Below, piece after piece: positions 28,572 through 39,844 of a stretch of 64,000 nt of DNA. Numbering within the stretch: position 1 is the stretch's first letter; each line of letters begins with the position of its first letter. The stretch comes from Oscillospiraceae bacterium. Its GTDB lineage: Bacteria > Bacillota > Clostridia > Oscillospirales > SIG627. The notes beneath the pieces are model-generated. The model saw only the letters and a list, made by a program, of their open reading frames with translations, did no database searches and was not told the DNA's origin. Where the stretch lies: assembly GCA_015063605.1 (NCBI GenBank), contig SVTV01000007.1, positions 28,923-92,922 of the forward strand. The letters run 5' to 3'. A program made the translations under genes and the position numbers.

Positions 28572-29654
28572 ATGTCCAACTCAAATTTCATCAAAAGCAA
28601 CGATCTCATAGATTTCAACCAGCTCTCAAGGGAGGATTGGGATTCTCTCTATTCTCTCGCCTCAGATATTTACGCACATCCCGCAGATTATGCAGATGCG
28701 TGCAAAGGCAAGCTTCTCGGAACACTGTTTTATGAACCGAGTACCAGAACACAGCTTTCTTTTCAAGCCGCAATGCTCAGACTCGGCGGTCAGGTTATAG
28801 GCTTCTCCGATCCCTCCCGCTCCTCCGTATCAAAGGGTGAAACCCTTGCAGACACCATAAAGATAGTTTCGGGCTACTGCGATGTAATAGCAATGCGTAC
28901 GGCAGTCGAGGGAAGCGCTCTTGCGGCATCTCTCTATTCCCTCTGTCCCATCATAAATGCGGGAGACGGCGGTCATTTCCATCCGACGCAGACTCTCACC
29001 GACCTTTTCACGATACGTAAGCTTAAGGGAAAGACAGAAGGACTCTCCATAGGTATATGCGGCGACCTTCTCAACGGAAGAACGGTACACTCTCTTGCCG
29101 GTGCTCTTTCGGGATATCACGGAAATACGATATATCTCATATCCACAAACGAGCTTAAGATACCCGTATGGTCATTAAAGCAGCTCCTTGACAGCGGAAA
29201 CCGTGTCATAGAGCTTTCCTCCCTTGAGGAATGTCTTCCCGAACTTGACGTTCTTTACATGACAAGAATACAGAGAGAGCGCTTTGCTTCCGAAGCCGCT
29301 TACAAGGAACAGGCAAGCATATACAGACTCGATACGGAAAAATTAAAGTCCGCAAAAAAAGATCTGATAATCATGCATCCCCTGCCCAAGGTAGACGAGA
29401 TAACTCCCGATGTTGATGACGATATAAGAGCCGTTTACTTCTATCAGGCACGTCTCGGAATGTATATCAGAATGGCGCTTATAATAAAGCTTACGGAAAA
29501 GGAATACGTTCCCAAATCCTTCACTCCTCACGAGGACGGTCACAGATGCACAAATCCCAAGTGTGTGATCACATCCGAGCCTTACCTTCCCTCACTCATA
29601 AAGACCGACGGAACGGCTCTCTCATGTGCTTACTGTGACAAGAACGTCAAATGA
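28572..29654 (+). CDS. pyrB: Aspartate carbamoyltransferase with fused PyrI-type zinc tail
   Basis: This enzyme catalyses the first committed step of pyrimidine synthesis, carbamoyl phosphate plus aspartate to carbamoyl aspartate. The catalytic chain covers about 1-315, with the carbamoyl-phosphate loop FYEPSTRTQ (Ser57-Thr60), the 80s-loop SSVSKGET, and HPLPKVDEI near 282. About 45 further residues carry Cys326, Cys331, Cys352 and Cys355 in a C-x4-C...C-x2-C arrangement within CTNPKCVITSEP and LSCAYCDK. That matches the zinc domain of the regulatory subunit PyrI, but the PyrI allosteric nucleotide-binding domain is absent. No other pyr gene is adjacent. GAAAGGTACGGT precedes the start. Confidence 0.93.
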   Translation: MSNSNFIKSNDLIDFNQLSREDWDSLYSLASDIYAHPADYADACKGKLLGTLFYEPSTRTQLSFQAAMLRLGGQVIGFSDPSRSSVSKGETLADTIKIVSGYCDVIAMRTAVEGSALAASLYSLCPIINAGDGGHFHPTQTLTDLFTIRKLKGKTEGLSIGICGDLLNGRTVHSLAGALSGYHGNTIYLISTNELKIPVWSLKQLLDSGNRVIELSSLEECLPELDVLYMTRIQRERFASEAAYKEQASIYRLDTEKLKSAKKDLIIMHPLPKVDEITPDVDDDIRAVYFYQARLGMYIRMALIIKLTEKEYVPKSFTPHEDGHRCTNPKCVITSEPYLPSLIKTDGTALSCAYCDKNVK

Positions 29655-29708
29655 TGGCAGGCTTGATTTTTCCGCCCATAAGTTGTTACGAAAGGCACGG
29701 TCATAAAT

Positions 29709-30703
29709 ATGCCATTTAAATTAAAACCCTTCCGCCCTGCGGATACTCTTTACATCCCGTCGGAGATATGCCGTTTTTTACCTGCGGCAAATCCCGCCGA
29801 TGTAAAATTCATACTGTACCTTTACGATCATGCTGCGAAGGATCCGTCCTTTGAAGTGTTTGACGAGGATACTGTGCGCTCCCTCGGAATGCTTTCGGAA
29901 GCCTTCACCGATGAAGAGCTTCACCACGCCGTCATGTTCTGGCGTGCTGTCGGCGTGCTTGCGGAAAGCGACATATCGGTGCCCTCCTACAATATTCCCG
30001 TCCGTAATACAGAACCTGTTACCGCACCTTCAAAAAACACAGTTTTTGACAAAGAGAAAAAGCCGTCCTACACATCCTCACAGCTTGCAGATGCAGCTGA
30101 GATCCCCGCTTTTTCCGCACTTTTGGAATATACGGAGAAACGCTTGAACAAAATGCTCAATCCCTCCGAGCTTGCGGTGCTCTTTTCCTTTTACGATTAT
30201 CTCGCACTGCCTCCCGAGGTCATAATGCTTGCAACCGAGCACTGCCTTTCCGAGGGAAAAAGGTCTCTGCGATACATAGAAAAGCTTCTTCTCGATTTCG
30301 TGGACAAGGATATAATAACATACGAAGCGGCGGAAGCGTACGTAAATCAGAGAAAACGGTATAAATCACTTGAAGGACAGGTACGCTCCCTTTGCGGAAT
30401 GGGCGACCGCTCTCTGACAAAGACAGAAAAAACGATAATAGGCGAATGGTCATCCGACTCCTCCTTCAATTTCGATCTTTTAAGGGAAGCATACGATATA
30501 ACCATACGCACCATCAATAAACCGACTATCTCATACATCAATAAAATACTTATACGCTGGGCAAACGAAGGCATCGATACCGTGGAAAAGCTCCACCGGC
30601 AAAGCACCTCCGGAAATTCCGGAAACGGTTCTCCCGCAGGCGGTACGCTTCCCACATACGATCTTGACGATTTCTTCAAAGCCGCAGTTGAGAAGGAAAG
30701 AAA

Positions 30704-30707
<4 letters not shown>
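29709..30707 (+). CDS. DnaD-domain replication initiation protein
   Basis: A 332-residue primosome protein. The N-terminal half (about 1-110) has winged-helix character. Two DnaB_2/DnaD C-terminal-type modules follow (about 135-205 and 225-300), the second with the family-typical SYINKILIRWANEGI, equivalent to the YxxxIL...W signature that binds DNA. A Gly/Ser-rich linker precedes a short acidic C-terminus. In B. subtilis, DnaD and DnaB help load the replicative helicase. The stop overlaps the start of the DnaI-like gene in ATGA, which strongly suggests the pair acts together. Confidence 0.9.
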
Positions 30708-32136
<1,429 letters not shown>

Positions 32137-32137
32137 G

Positions 32138-32243
32138 TTTGCGGCTTGTCCGCAAAAGCAGGCGGACATTTTGCTGACGCAAAAACGCACAAACTTACAT
32201 CAGGCAATAAGACGAAGCTATGTTTGAAAATAAATTTTCAAAC
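32138..32243 (+). promoter_or_regulatory. Two hairpins in the groES-groEL gap
   Basis: TTTGCGG/CCGCAAA (32138-32144 and 32150-32156) lies right after groES. A perfect 10-bp AT-rich stem GTTTGAAAAT/ATTTTCAAAC (32222-32231 and 32234-32243) lies 48 bases before groEL. Neither has a T-run, so I read them as processing or stability elements rather than terminators. Confidence 0.55.
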
Positions 32244-32287
32244 TCGTATTAAGCAGACAAAACCACATTATATTTACTAAGGAGTAA

Positions 32288-33931
<1,644 letters not shown>

Positions 33932-33962
33932 TAGCTGAATAACCCTTTGGCATAACAAATTC

Positions 33963-34001
33963 GGAGCTTGTCCCACACAGGTGAGGCAAGCTCCTCTTTT
34001 T
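33963..34001 (+). terminator. Intrinsic terminator after groEL
   Basis: GGAGCTTG (33963-33970) pairs with CAAGCTCC (33987-33994), followed by TCTTTTT. Confidence 0.85.
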
Positions 34002-34015
34002 GACTTTTCATAGAA

Positions 34016-34059
34016 TAATAACGCACGGGCATGCAGACATTTTATCCGCTTGCCCGTGC
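34016..34059 (-). terminator. Probable terminator of the first solute-binding protein gene
   Basis: A perfect 9-bp stem, GCACGGGCA (34023-34031) with TGCCCGTGC (34051-34059), lies 45 bases below the gene stop. On the minus strand it is followed by GTTATTATTC. Confidence 0.6.
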
Positions 34060-34103
34060 AATTATATTACTTTATGACATTATATAGTACGTATACCTTT
34101 ATA

Positions 34104-35570
34104 TCAGTCGAAGTACTGCTCGTATGCGTCTATCGTATCCTGGATCTCCTGAAGAGTAGCTTCCTTGTCCTTTTCTATAGTAGAAGCGAACTGGTCTGCG
34201 TTATCGGGCATTCCCGCGATGGAATAGAAGTAGTACATCCAACCGAGGTTGTGCTGTGTTCCCCAAGAATTCATGTAAGCAACGTCATATACTCTGGAGT
34301 TGATGATGATATCGAGCATATCGTAAGAATCGTCATCTCTGAGACCACGGCTCTTAACTGTTGTTTCCATGTAAGCCTGCTTCAAGGTATCAACGGAGCT
34401 TCTGCAAAGCATTTCTACCATAAAGCTCGTAGCTTCGGGATCGTTTGTGCATCCTGCAATACCTACGAGGGATCCTGTGGTAGCGCAGCTTACAGAGTGA
34501 GAATAGGATTCCTGACCTTCTTCATACATGGGAAGAGGAAGAATACCGTAGTCGCCTTCCATTTCTCTGTAGGTATCTATAGCGTTAAGTATAGTACCGC
34601 AGAAGAGGGCTCTGTTATCCTTGGAAATAGGAACTATTACACTGGAGTAGTTGATGAATACGCTTTCGTCGGAATAGAATTCCTTCATCTTACCAACGAA
34701 TTCAGCAGCTCTGGGAGTTTCTACAGCGAGAACGGGAAGGTCGTCGGCGTCCTTTGTAACGATTCTTTCGCCGGAGCAGAAGTACAATGCATAGCTGTCA
34801 TAGTTTTCTGCAACGTAACCGTACTTATCTTCGGTACCCCATTTGCCGTTACCGTCATCTGCTGTGTAGTCCTTAGCCATTGTAAGAAGCTTTTCCATTG
34901 TCCACTTCTTTTCGCGTGCAAGCTGGTAAGGATCTTCATGGTCTTCTTTTTCGTTGAGAACGTCCTTGTTCATGAATATACAGTAAACGCCTCTGATATC
35001 CGCTGTGTTGAGAGCACCGGATGTAAAGAATACTCTGTTAGCTATGGAGAGGTCCTTTGTAGCATTCTGGTCCCACCAGTCAGCTTCGAGGTTGATGTTC
35101 TCCAAGGATGCCATATCGAGAAGGCTGTTTTCCTGAGCAAGTACAGACATGTTTGTACCGCCTCCTACGAAAAGGTCATAGGAGCCGTCGCCTGCCTTAG
35201 CGGCATTTCTTGCGTTTGTAAGCCAATCGGCATCGGTAGCTTCGATTGTCGCCTGAACTTCAAAGTTGAAGGTGTCCTTGAGCCACAGATTTCTGTTATA
35301 AACAGCATCGTTGATAGCTTCTTCGGTAAGCTCTTCGGCAACCCAGTCTGTAGATGCGAAGCTTCTTCCGTAAACCTTCAATACTGCGCCGTCGTCCATT
35401 TTTCTGTCGGGCCAAGCTTCTTCTGTAGAAGTCGTTCCGGCAACTGTTCCCTGTGTACCGGTAGCAGCATTTCCGCCGGTAGGCTTTGTGCCTTCGCTGT
35501 CACATGCGGCAAGCGCAAATACGGATATTGCCATCAGAACAGCGAGAAGAAGTGAAATTCTTTTCTTCAT
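34104..35570 (-). CDS. Extracellular solute-binding lipoprotein (paralogue 1)
   Basis: A 488-residue predicted lipoprotein. A signal peptide ends in the lipobox LAAC (Cys22), followed by a Gly/Thr-rich linker. The rest has the size and general character of family-1-type ABC solute-binding proteins, with alternating alpha/beta stretches such as YDLFVGGGTNM, GVYCIFMNKDVL, DYGILPLPMY and VAYMNSWGTQH. It is clearly paralogous to the protein at 35775-37235, since these blocks are almost the same in both. No permease or ATPase gene lies near. Ligand unknown; a carbohydrate is likely. Codon bias and a perfect promoter suggest high expression. Confidence 0.88.
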   Translation of the reverse strand: MKKRISLLLAVLMAISVFALAACDSEGTKPTGGNAATGTQGTVAGTTSTEEAWPDRKMDDGAVLKVYGRSFASTDWVAEELTEEAINDAVYNRNLWLKDTFNFEVQATIEATDADWLTNARNAAKAGDGSYDLFVGGGTNMSVLAQENSLLDMASLENINLEADWWDQNATKDLSIANRVFFTSGALNTADIRGVYCIFMNKDVLNEKEDHEDPYQLAREKKWTMEKLLTMAKDYTADDGNGKWGTEDKYGYVAENYDSYALYFCSGERIVTKDADDLPVLAVETPRAAEFVGKMKEFYSDESVFINYSSVIVPISKDNRALFCGTILNAIDTYREMEGDYGILPLPMYEEGQESYSHSVSCATTGSLVGIAGCTNDPEATSFMVEMLCRSSVDTLKQAYMETTVKSRGLRDDDSYDMLDIIINSRVYDVAYMNSWGTQHNLGWMYYFYSIAGMPDNADQFASTIEKDKEATLQEIQDTIDAYEQYFD

Positions 35571-35600
35571 GTTTTTATTTTTCCTTTCAAAAATTTCATC

Positions 35601-35632
35601 GGTTATGATTTATTAACATTTTATTCATAACC
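35601..35632 (-). promoter_or_regulatory. Inverted repeat in the leader of solute-binding protein 1
   Basis: GGTTATGA (35601-35608) and TCATAACC (35625-35632) flank an AT-rich centre. The repeat begins about where transcription from the adjacent promoter should start, so it could be an operator or a 5' stabilising hairpin. Confidence 0.5.
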
Positions 35633-35641
35633 ATTCACCTT

Positions 35642-35670
35642 ATTATATCACTTAGTTAATAACTTGTCAA
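35642..35670 (-). promoter_or_regulatory. Consensus promoter of solute-binding protein 1
   Basis: On the minus strand TTGACA (plus 35665-35670) and TATAAT (plus 35642-35647) are both perfect consensus, with exactly 17 bases between them. Confidence 0.9.
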
Positions 35671-35716
35671 GCATATTTTTGCTGTACAATTGATTTTCAT
35701 GGAAATTACACAACGT

Positions 35717-35756
35717 AAAAATGCCCGAAGATCCAAAATCGCATGGATCCCCGGGC
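35717..35756 (-). terminator. Intrinsic terminator of the second solute-binding protein gene
   Basis: GCCCG...GATCC (35723-35734) pairs with GGATCCCCGGGC (35745-35756), with a mismatch bulge. On the minus strand ATTTTT follows. Confidence 0.75.
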
Positions 35757-35774
35757 AAGTTTTATTATTCCGAT

Positions 35775-37235
35775 TTATTCGAGATATGATTTATAAACGT
35801 CTATCGTTTCATTGATCTGAATGATCGTGCTGTCCTTATGCTTACTTATTTCGGAAGAGAAATTATCGGCGAGGGACGGATTTCCGGAAATAGTATAGAA
35901 GTAATACATCCATCCGAGAGTCCTGTGCTGTGTTCCCCATGAATTCATATAAGCAACGTCATATATAAGGGAATTCGTTATGATCTCAAGCATTTCATAA
36001 GATTCTTCGTCTCTGAGTCCGCGGGTCTTTACCGTGGATTCAAGATAAGCATCATAAAGAGTGTTGAGAGAGCTCTTTGCAAGCATTTCTACCATGAATC
36101 CCGCAGCCTCACTATTTGCCGTACATGTAGGAATACCTACAAGGCAACCGGTAGAAGCAACGCTTATGGAGTGACCGTAGTTTTCCTGAGATGCTTCATA
36201 TTTGGGAAGCGGAAGAATACCGAAATCAGCATCCATAGCTCTGTATGTCTTTATGGCATTAAGAAGGGCACCGCGGAAGAGAGTTCTGTTTTCCTGCGCC
36301 ATGGGAACGAGAGTAGCATTGAGGTCTATATAAACACTGTTATCGGAATAGAATTCCTTCATCTTCTTAACGAACTCGGCAGCTCTTGGGGTATCCACAA
36401 CAAGCTCGGGAAGATCTTCAGCGTTCTTGCTTACAACTCTTTCCCCGGAGCAGAAGAAAAGTGCATAGCTGTCATAGTTTTCTCCTATATATCCGTATGT
36501 ATCCTCTTTTCCCCACGAACCGTTTCCGTCATCAGACACATAGTCCTTAGATATTTCAAGCAACTTGTCTATAGTCCATTCGTTGTCTCTGACGAGCTGA
36601 TAAGGATCCTGATAGTCGCCTTTTTTCTTAAGAACATCCTTGTTCATAAATACACAGTAAACACTTGCTATTGCAGAAGTATTCAATGCACCTGAGGTAA
36701 AGAATACTCTGTTGGCGATGGAAAGGTCTCTGTTGGCATCCTGATCCCACCATTCTGCGGTAAGATCAATATTCTCGACCGTTTTCATATCGAGAAGGTA
36801 ATTTTCTCTTCCCAGACTTGATATAACTGTACCGCCTGCAACGAAGAGATCGAAGTTATCAACTCCGGATTTACAGATATTCGTCATAGACTCAAGAGCC
36901 ACAGTGTCATTCTCTTCCGAATGATATGTTACCTCAAAGCCAAAGGTATCCTTGAGCCATACATTTCTGTTGTAAACTGCATCGTTGATGGGATCATCCG
37001 CAAGACCGTCAACAACGAAATCGGCTTTTCTCGATGCTCTGCCGAAAACCTTGAGCTCGGTGCCTTCTTCCATTTTTCTTTCGGGCCAGTCACTCATTCC
37101 GAATATGGTTTCGGGAACATCATTTCCGGTATTTTCCGCACCGGAAGTTTTAGGCTCATCTCCGTCGCACGATACCATAAGAAGCATCGAAACAACCATA
37201 AGAACAGCCATGATAAGCGAAACTTTCTTTACCAT
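35775..37235 (-). CDS. Extracellular solute-binding lipoprotein (paralogue 2)
   Basis: A 486-residue lipoprotein precursor whose signal peptide ends at LMVSC (Cys23). Its body is collinear with the neighbour at 34104-35570 from the WPERKMEEG segment to the end. Shared blocks include INDAVYNRN, NRVFFTSGALNT, VFMNKDVLK, YDSYAL-FCSGER and YMNSWGTQH. The two genes are a tandem duplication, each with its own promoter and terminator. Differences concentrate in surface-type stretches, so they may bind different ligands. GGGAGGACTTAAA gives it a stronger ribosome-binding site than its twin. Confidence 0.88.
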   Translation of the reverse strand: MVKKVSLIMAVLMVVSMLLMVSCDGDEPKTSGAENTGNDVPETIFGMSDWPERKMEEGTELKVFGRASRKADFVVDGLADDPINDAVYNRNVWLKDTFGFEVTYHSEENDTVALESMTNICKSGVDNFDLFVAGGTVISSLGRENYLLDMKTVENIDLTAEWWDQDANRDLSIANRVFFTSGALNTSAIASVYCVFMNKDVLKKKGDYQDPYQLVRDNEWTIDKLLEISKDYVSDDGNGSWGKEDTYGYIGENYDSYALFFCSGERVVSKNAEDLPELVVDTPRAAEFVKKMKEFYSDNSVYIDLNATLVPMAQENRTLFRGALLNAIKTYRAMDADFGILPLPKYEASQENYGHSISVASTGCLVGIPTCTANSEAAGFMVEMLAKSSLNTLYDAYLESTVKTRGLRDEESYEMLEIITNSLIYDVAYMNSWGTQHRTLGWMYYFYTISGNPSLADNFSSEISKHKDSTIIQINETIDVYKSYLE

Positions 37236-37337
37236 TTTAAGTCCTCCCTTTTGCGATCTTGTCGCATTTATTTTCAGCGGCGGTCACAGCCTTCCGCTAA
37301 AGTACAAGTAAAAGCCTTGTCTGAAGCCTGCACCTAC

Positions 37338-37366
37338 ATTATAATGTTTGTAAACCGATGTATAAA
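37338..37366 (-). promoter_or_regulatory. Probable promoter of solute-binding protein 2
   Basis: On the minus strand TTTATA (plus 37361-37366) and consensus TATAAT (plus 37338-37343) are 17 bases apart, about 100 bases upstream of the start. Confidence 0.55.
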
Positions 37367-37486
37367 TAGACTGAATTGCTTTTCTCAAGATTATTTTGCA
37401 CTTCAATTCATCAAATACACCCTTGTTTAGGGATTATTTTATCTTAAAATGGATAAATATAAAATTTTGAACAGCAATATGCAATA

Positions 37487-37715
37487 ACAGCACCCCGAAA
37501 GCGAGGTGCTGTCAGCAAAAAACAATATGTCAAGCGGATATCCGCCTTGAAGCTTTTATTTTTGTCTTCACCGCATCTTTGATCAAAGTGTAAAGAATAC
37601 AGCCTCCCACCGTTACAACGAAGGTGGCAATAAGTCGTTACGGGAGCCTTGAGCAATGAATGAATATTACGAGAAAGCACGCAATTACATTCATTAAGGA
37701 AAGCTCAAAGCTTTC
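37487..37715. other. Palindrome-rich gene-free stretch
   Basis: No gene is supported between 37236 and 37744. The stretch holds a series of inverted repeats: ACAGCACC/GGTGCTGT (37487-37494 and 37505-37512), CAAG-CGGATATCCG-CCTTG (37531-37549), CTTTGATCAAAG (37577-37588), CCACC/GGTGG (37607-37611 and 37623-37627) and GAAAGCT/AGCTTTC (37699-37715). None has a convincing T-run. The stretch could be a structured 3' leader or trailer, a small RNA, or a repeat-element remnant. Confidence 0.4.
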
Positions 37716-37744
37716 TGTTCTTTGCACCCATATAGGCCTCTTCC

Positions 37745-39769
37745 TTATGCATTATATTCGGCAAGCTCGCCCTTTATCATGGGGATCTCTTTTCCGTTTA
37801 CAACGAGAACGCCGCCGTCCACATCCGCTTTAGCCGCAGCATGGACAGTACCGTCACCGTTTACGGAGTATTCCACATAGACCTCACCGCCGTTAACGGG
37901 TACTATACCCTTGAAGCTCTTGTATTTGCCGGGATTCGGCTCTACCTTGAAGCTCTTGTATGCCACATCGGTATTTTCAACACCGAGAACGTATCTTCCG
38001 AGAAGGTATATGGGGCCTGCGCCCCATGCGTGGCAGAGAGAGCAGCCATACTTCATGCCGTACATTTCAAGATGCTCCGTACCCTTCTTTGTGGGATCAA
38101 ACTGCTCCCAAATGGATGTAGCACCCAATTTCATCATGCCGCCCCAATAGCTATCGATAAGATCCTGTGCGTATTCGATCTTGCCCATCTTGCAGAGAGC
38201 GTTAAGCTCGAAGAACTTGAAGTAAGGTGTTGTTATCTGAGGAATATCGTCATTTTCAAGAACGCTGTCAAGTATCATCTTCTGAGTATCGCTGTCAACG
38301 AAATCATACATGACTGCAAAAATATTTGCATGACGCTTGATGCTTCCGTCACCGGGCAATTCGGAAAAAGCTTTCTTTTCATCATCCCAGTAAAGCTTCA
38401 GAATCTTTCCACGGAATTCTTCTGCTTCCGCTGTATACTTTTCGGCGCTCTCGCTGTCGCCCATAAGAGAGAATATGAAGCTCATGGCCTTAAGCATACG
38501 CCACAGCAATATCTGTTCGGCGCATATCTTGGCTGTAGATTTATTTATCTCAGCCCAATCAATGAATATCCAGTCGTCACCGATTTTTTCCATAAAACCG
38601 TCTGCATCTCTTCTGCCCATGAAGAATTCAAACAATGATTTCAATGAGGGGAACACCGATTCCACAAACTTCTTGTCGCCGTGTCTTTCGTAATACTCCT
38701 GAACTGCAATTATAAGATAAAGAGTGTAATCGTTTATCGTGTTTACGTTCTGTGTATACGGAGGCTTTCCGAGAAGTCCTCTTATCGTTCTCTTGGTAAT
38801 TTCATCGTTAAACCAGAGATAATCGTTTATCATGTAGGACTGATATGCATCGCCCGACCATACCCAGCGGTCTCTCTTTATGCCGTCAAGGAAAAACTCA
38901 CGGCTGTTAAGATGAAGAGTATATTTGCAGGTATTCCAAATATCGGAAACGCCGTTCACATCACAATCAAAGAATGCATTGGATTCAAGAGGAACGTATT
39001 CGTACATCGTCCATACGCTTGCGTTTTCAAATGTCTTGTCACTTCCCGAAAGCTTAGCTTCGCTTGGAAGCTTTGTAAGGCTTACGTATCTGTACGCTCT
39101 CGCCTTCAATTCATATTCCGTCTTTCCGCTTATCGTTTCACGGATTATGGCATCGGTCTTATCACTTGCCTCTTCAGGGGATTCTCCGTAGCATACGTAT
39201 ATTTCGTCGTCTGCGGAAACGCCTGTTATGCAAAGCTTTCCGAAAAGCTCTTTTCCGAAGTCAAAAAGGATGCCCTCGTCAAGTGCCTTACGTGATACGA
39301 CATCTATCCTGTCATACCTGAACGGGAAAACGCATACATCATCCTCGGGAGAAAAGAACTCGGGAGAAGCGTCTACGGATACAAAATACGCATTGTTTTC
39401 CGATGCAAGCCATGTGTCATCAGTGACTACATAGGGGCTGTCTATATATATTGCGGGGAGTCTGCCGTTTGTATTCGTTACTCTGATAATAAGCTCATGG
39501 TCGCCCGCCTTTACGGGAATATCCGTATTCAGCGGCTTGAGGTACCAGTCTACCATCATATATCCGATATCATTTGATACAGCCTTAACAATTGTGTCCT
39601 TTTCCGCAGTAAATCTCTTTTTGAAGGTTACCGAAGGGTAAGGAGTCTTCAAATTCCAGAAAGCGGGATATCCGCCCTGATCAAGCTGTTCTCTTCTCGA
39701 ATGGAGCTGTATGCTGTGATACATCTCAAAATCTCCGGGATACCATATCCATTTTGCTTTATTTTCCAT
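37745..39769 (-). CDS. GH78-like (alpha-L-rhamnosidase-type) glycoside hydrolase
   Basis: A 674-residue protein without signal peptide, so presumably cytosolic. It opens with AKWIWYPGD, followed by beta-rich N-terminal modules (about 1-250). A six-hairpin catalytic domain (about 260-600) contains FLDGIKRDRWVWSGD near 295-307, the segment with key acidic residues in GH78 rhamnosidases. A C-terminal beta module ends the protein. It would trim rhamnose or a similar sugar from imported oligosaccharides; the exact sugar is uncertain. It follows the DUF624-like gene by 75 bases and seems to end an operon begun by recO-mutS2. Confidence 0.8.
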   Translation of the reverse strand: MENKAKWIWYPGDFEMYHSIQLHSRREQLDQGGYPAFWNLKTPYPSVTFKKRFTAEKDTIVKAVSNDIGYMMVDWYLKPLNTDIPVKAGDHELIIRVTNTNGRLPAIYIDSPYVVTDDTWLASENNAYFVSVDASPEFFSPEDDVCVFPFRYDRIDVVSRKALDEGILFDFGKELFGKLCITGVSADDEIYVCYGESPEEASDKTDAIIRETISGKTEYELKARAYRYVSLTKLPSEAKLSGSDKTFENASVWTMYEYVPLESNAFFDCDVNGVSDIWNTCKYTLHLNSREFFLDGIKRDRWVWSGDAYQSYMINDYLWFNDEITKRTIRGLLGKPPYTQNVNTINDYTLYLIIAVQEYYERHGDKKFVESVFPSLKSLFEFFMGRRDADGFMEKIGDDWIFIDWAEINKSTAKICAEQILLWRMLKAMSFIFSLMGDSESAEKYTAEAEEFRGKILKLYWDDEKKAFSELPGDGSIKRHANIFAVMYDFVDSDTQKMILDSVLENDDIPQITTPYFKFFELNALCKMGKIEYAQDLIDSYWGGMMKLGATSIWEQFDPTKKGTEHLEMYGMKYGCSLCHAWGAGPIYLLGRYVLGVENTDVAYKSFKVEPNPGKYKSFKGIVPVNGGEVYVEYSVNGDGTVHAAAKADVDGGVLVVNGKEIPMIKGELAEYNA

Positions 39770-39844
39770 TAATTTAACCTTGCCTTTCGTAAAAATAAGA
39801 AGAACCTTTATATTGCCTCCGCATGGTGGGGCGAAAAATTATAT

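Noticed and set aside
34050..35555. Long open frame (501 codons) on the plus strand opposite solute-binding protein 1
   Set aside because: The minus-strand product has a clear lipoprotein signal and a paralogue next door; the plus-strand product is Cys/Val-rich noise.
37444..37680. 78-codon minus-strand frame in the palindrome-rich gap
   Set aside because: Cys- and Arg-rich translation without a ribosome-binding site; the inverted repeats explain the open frame better than a gene.
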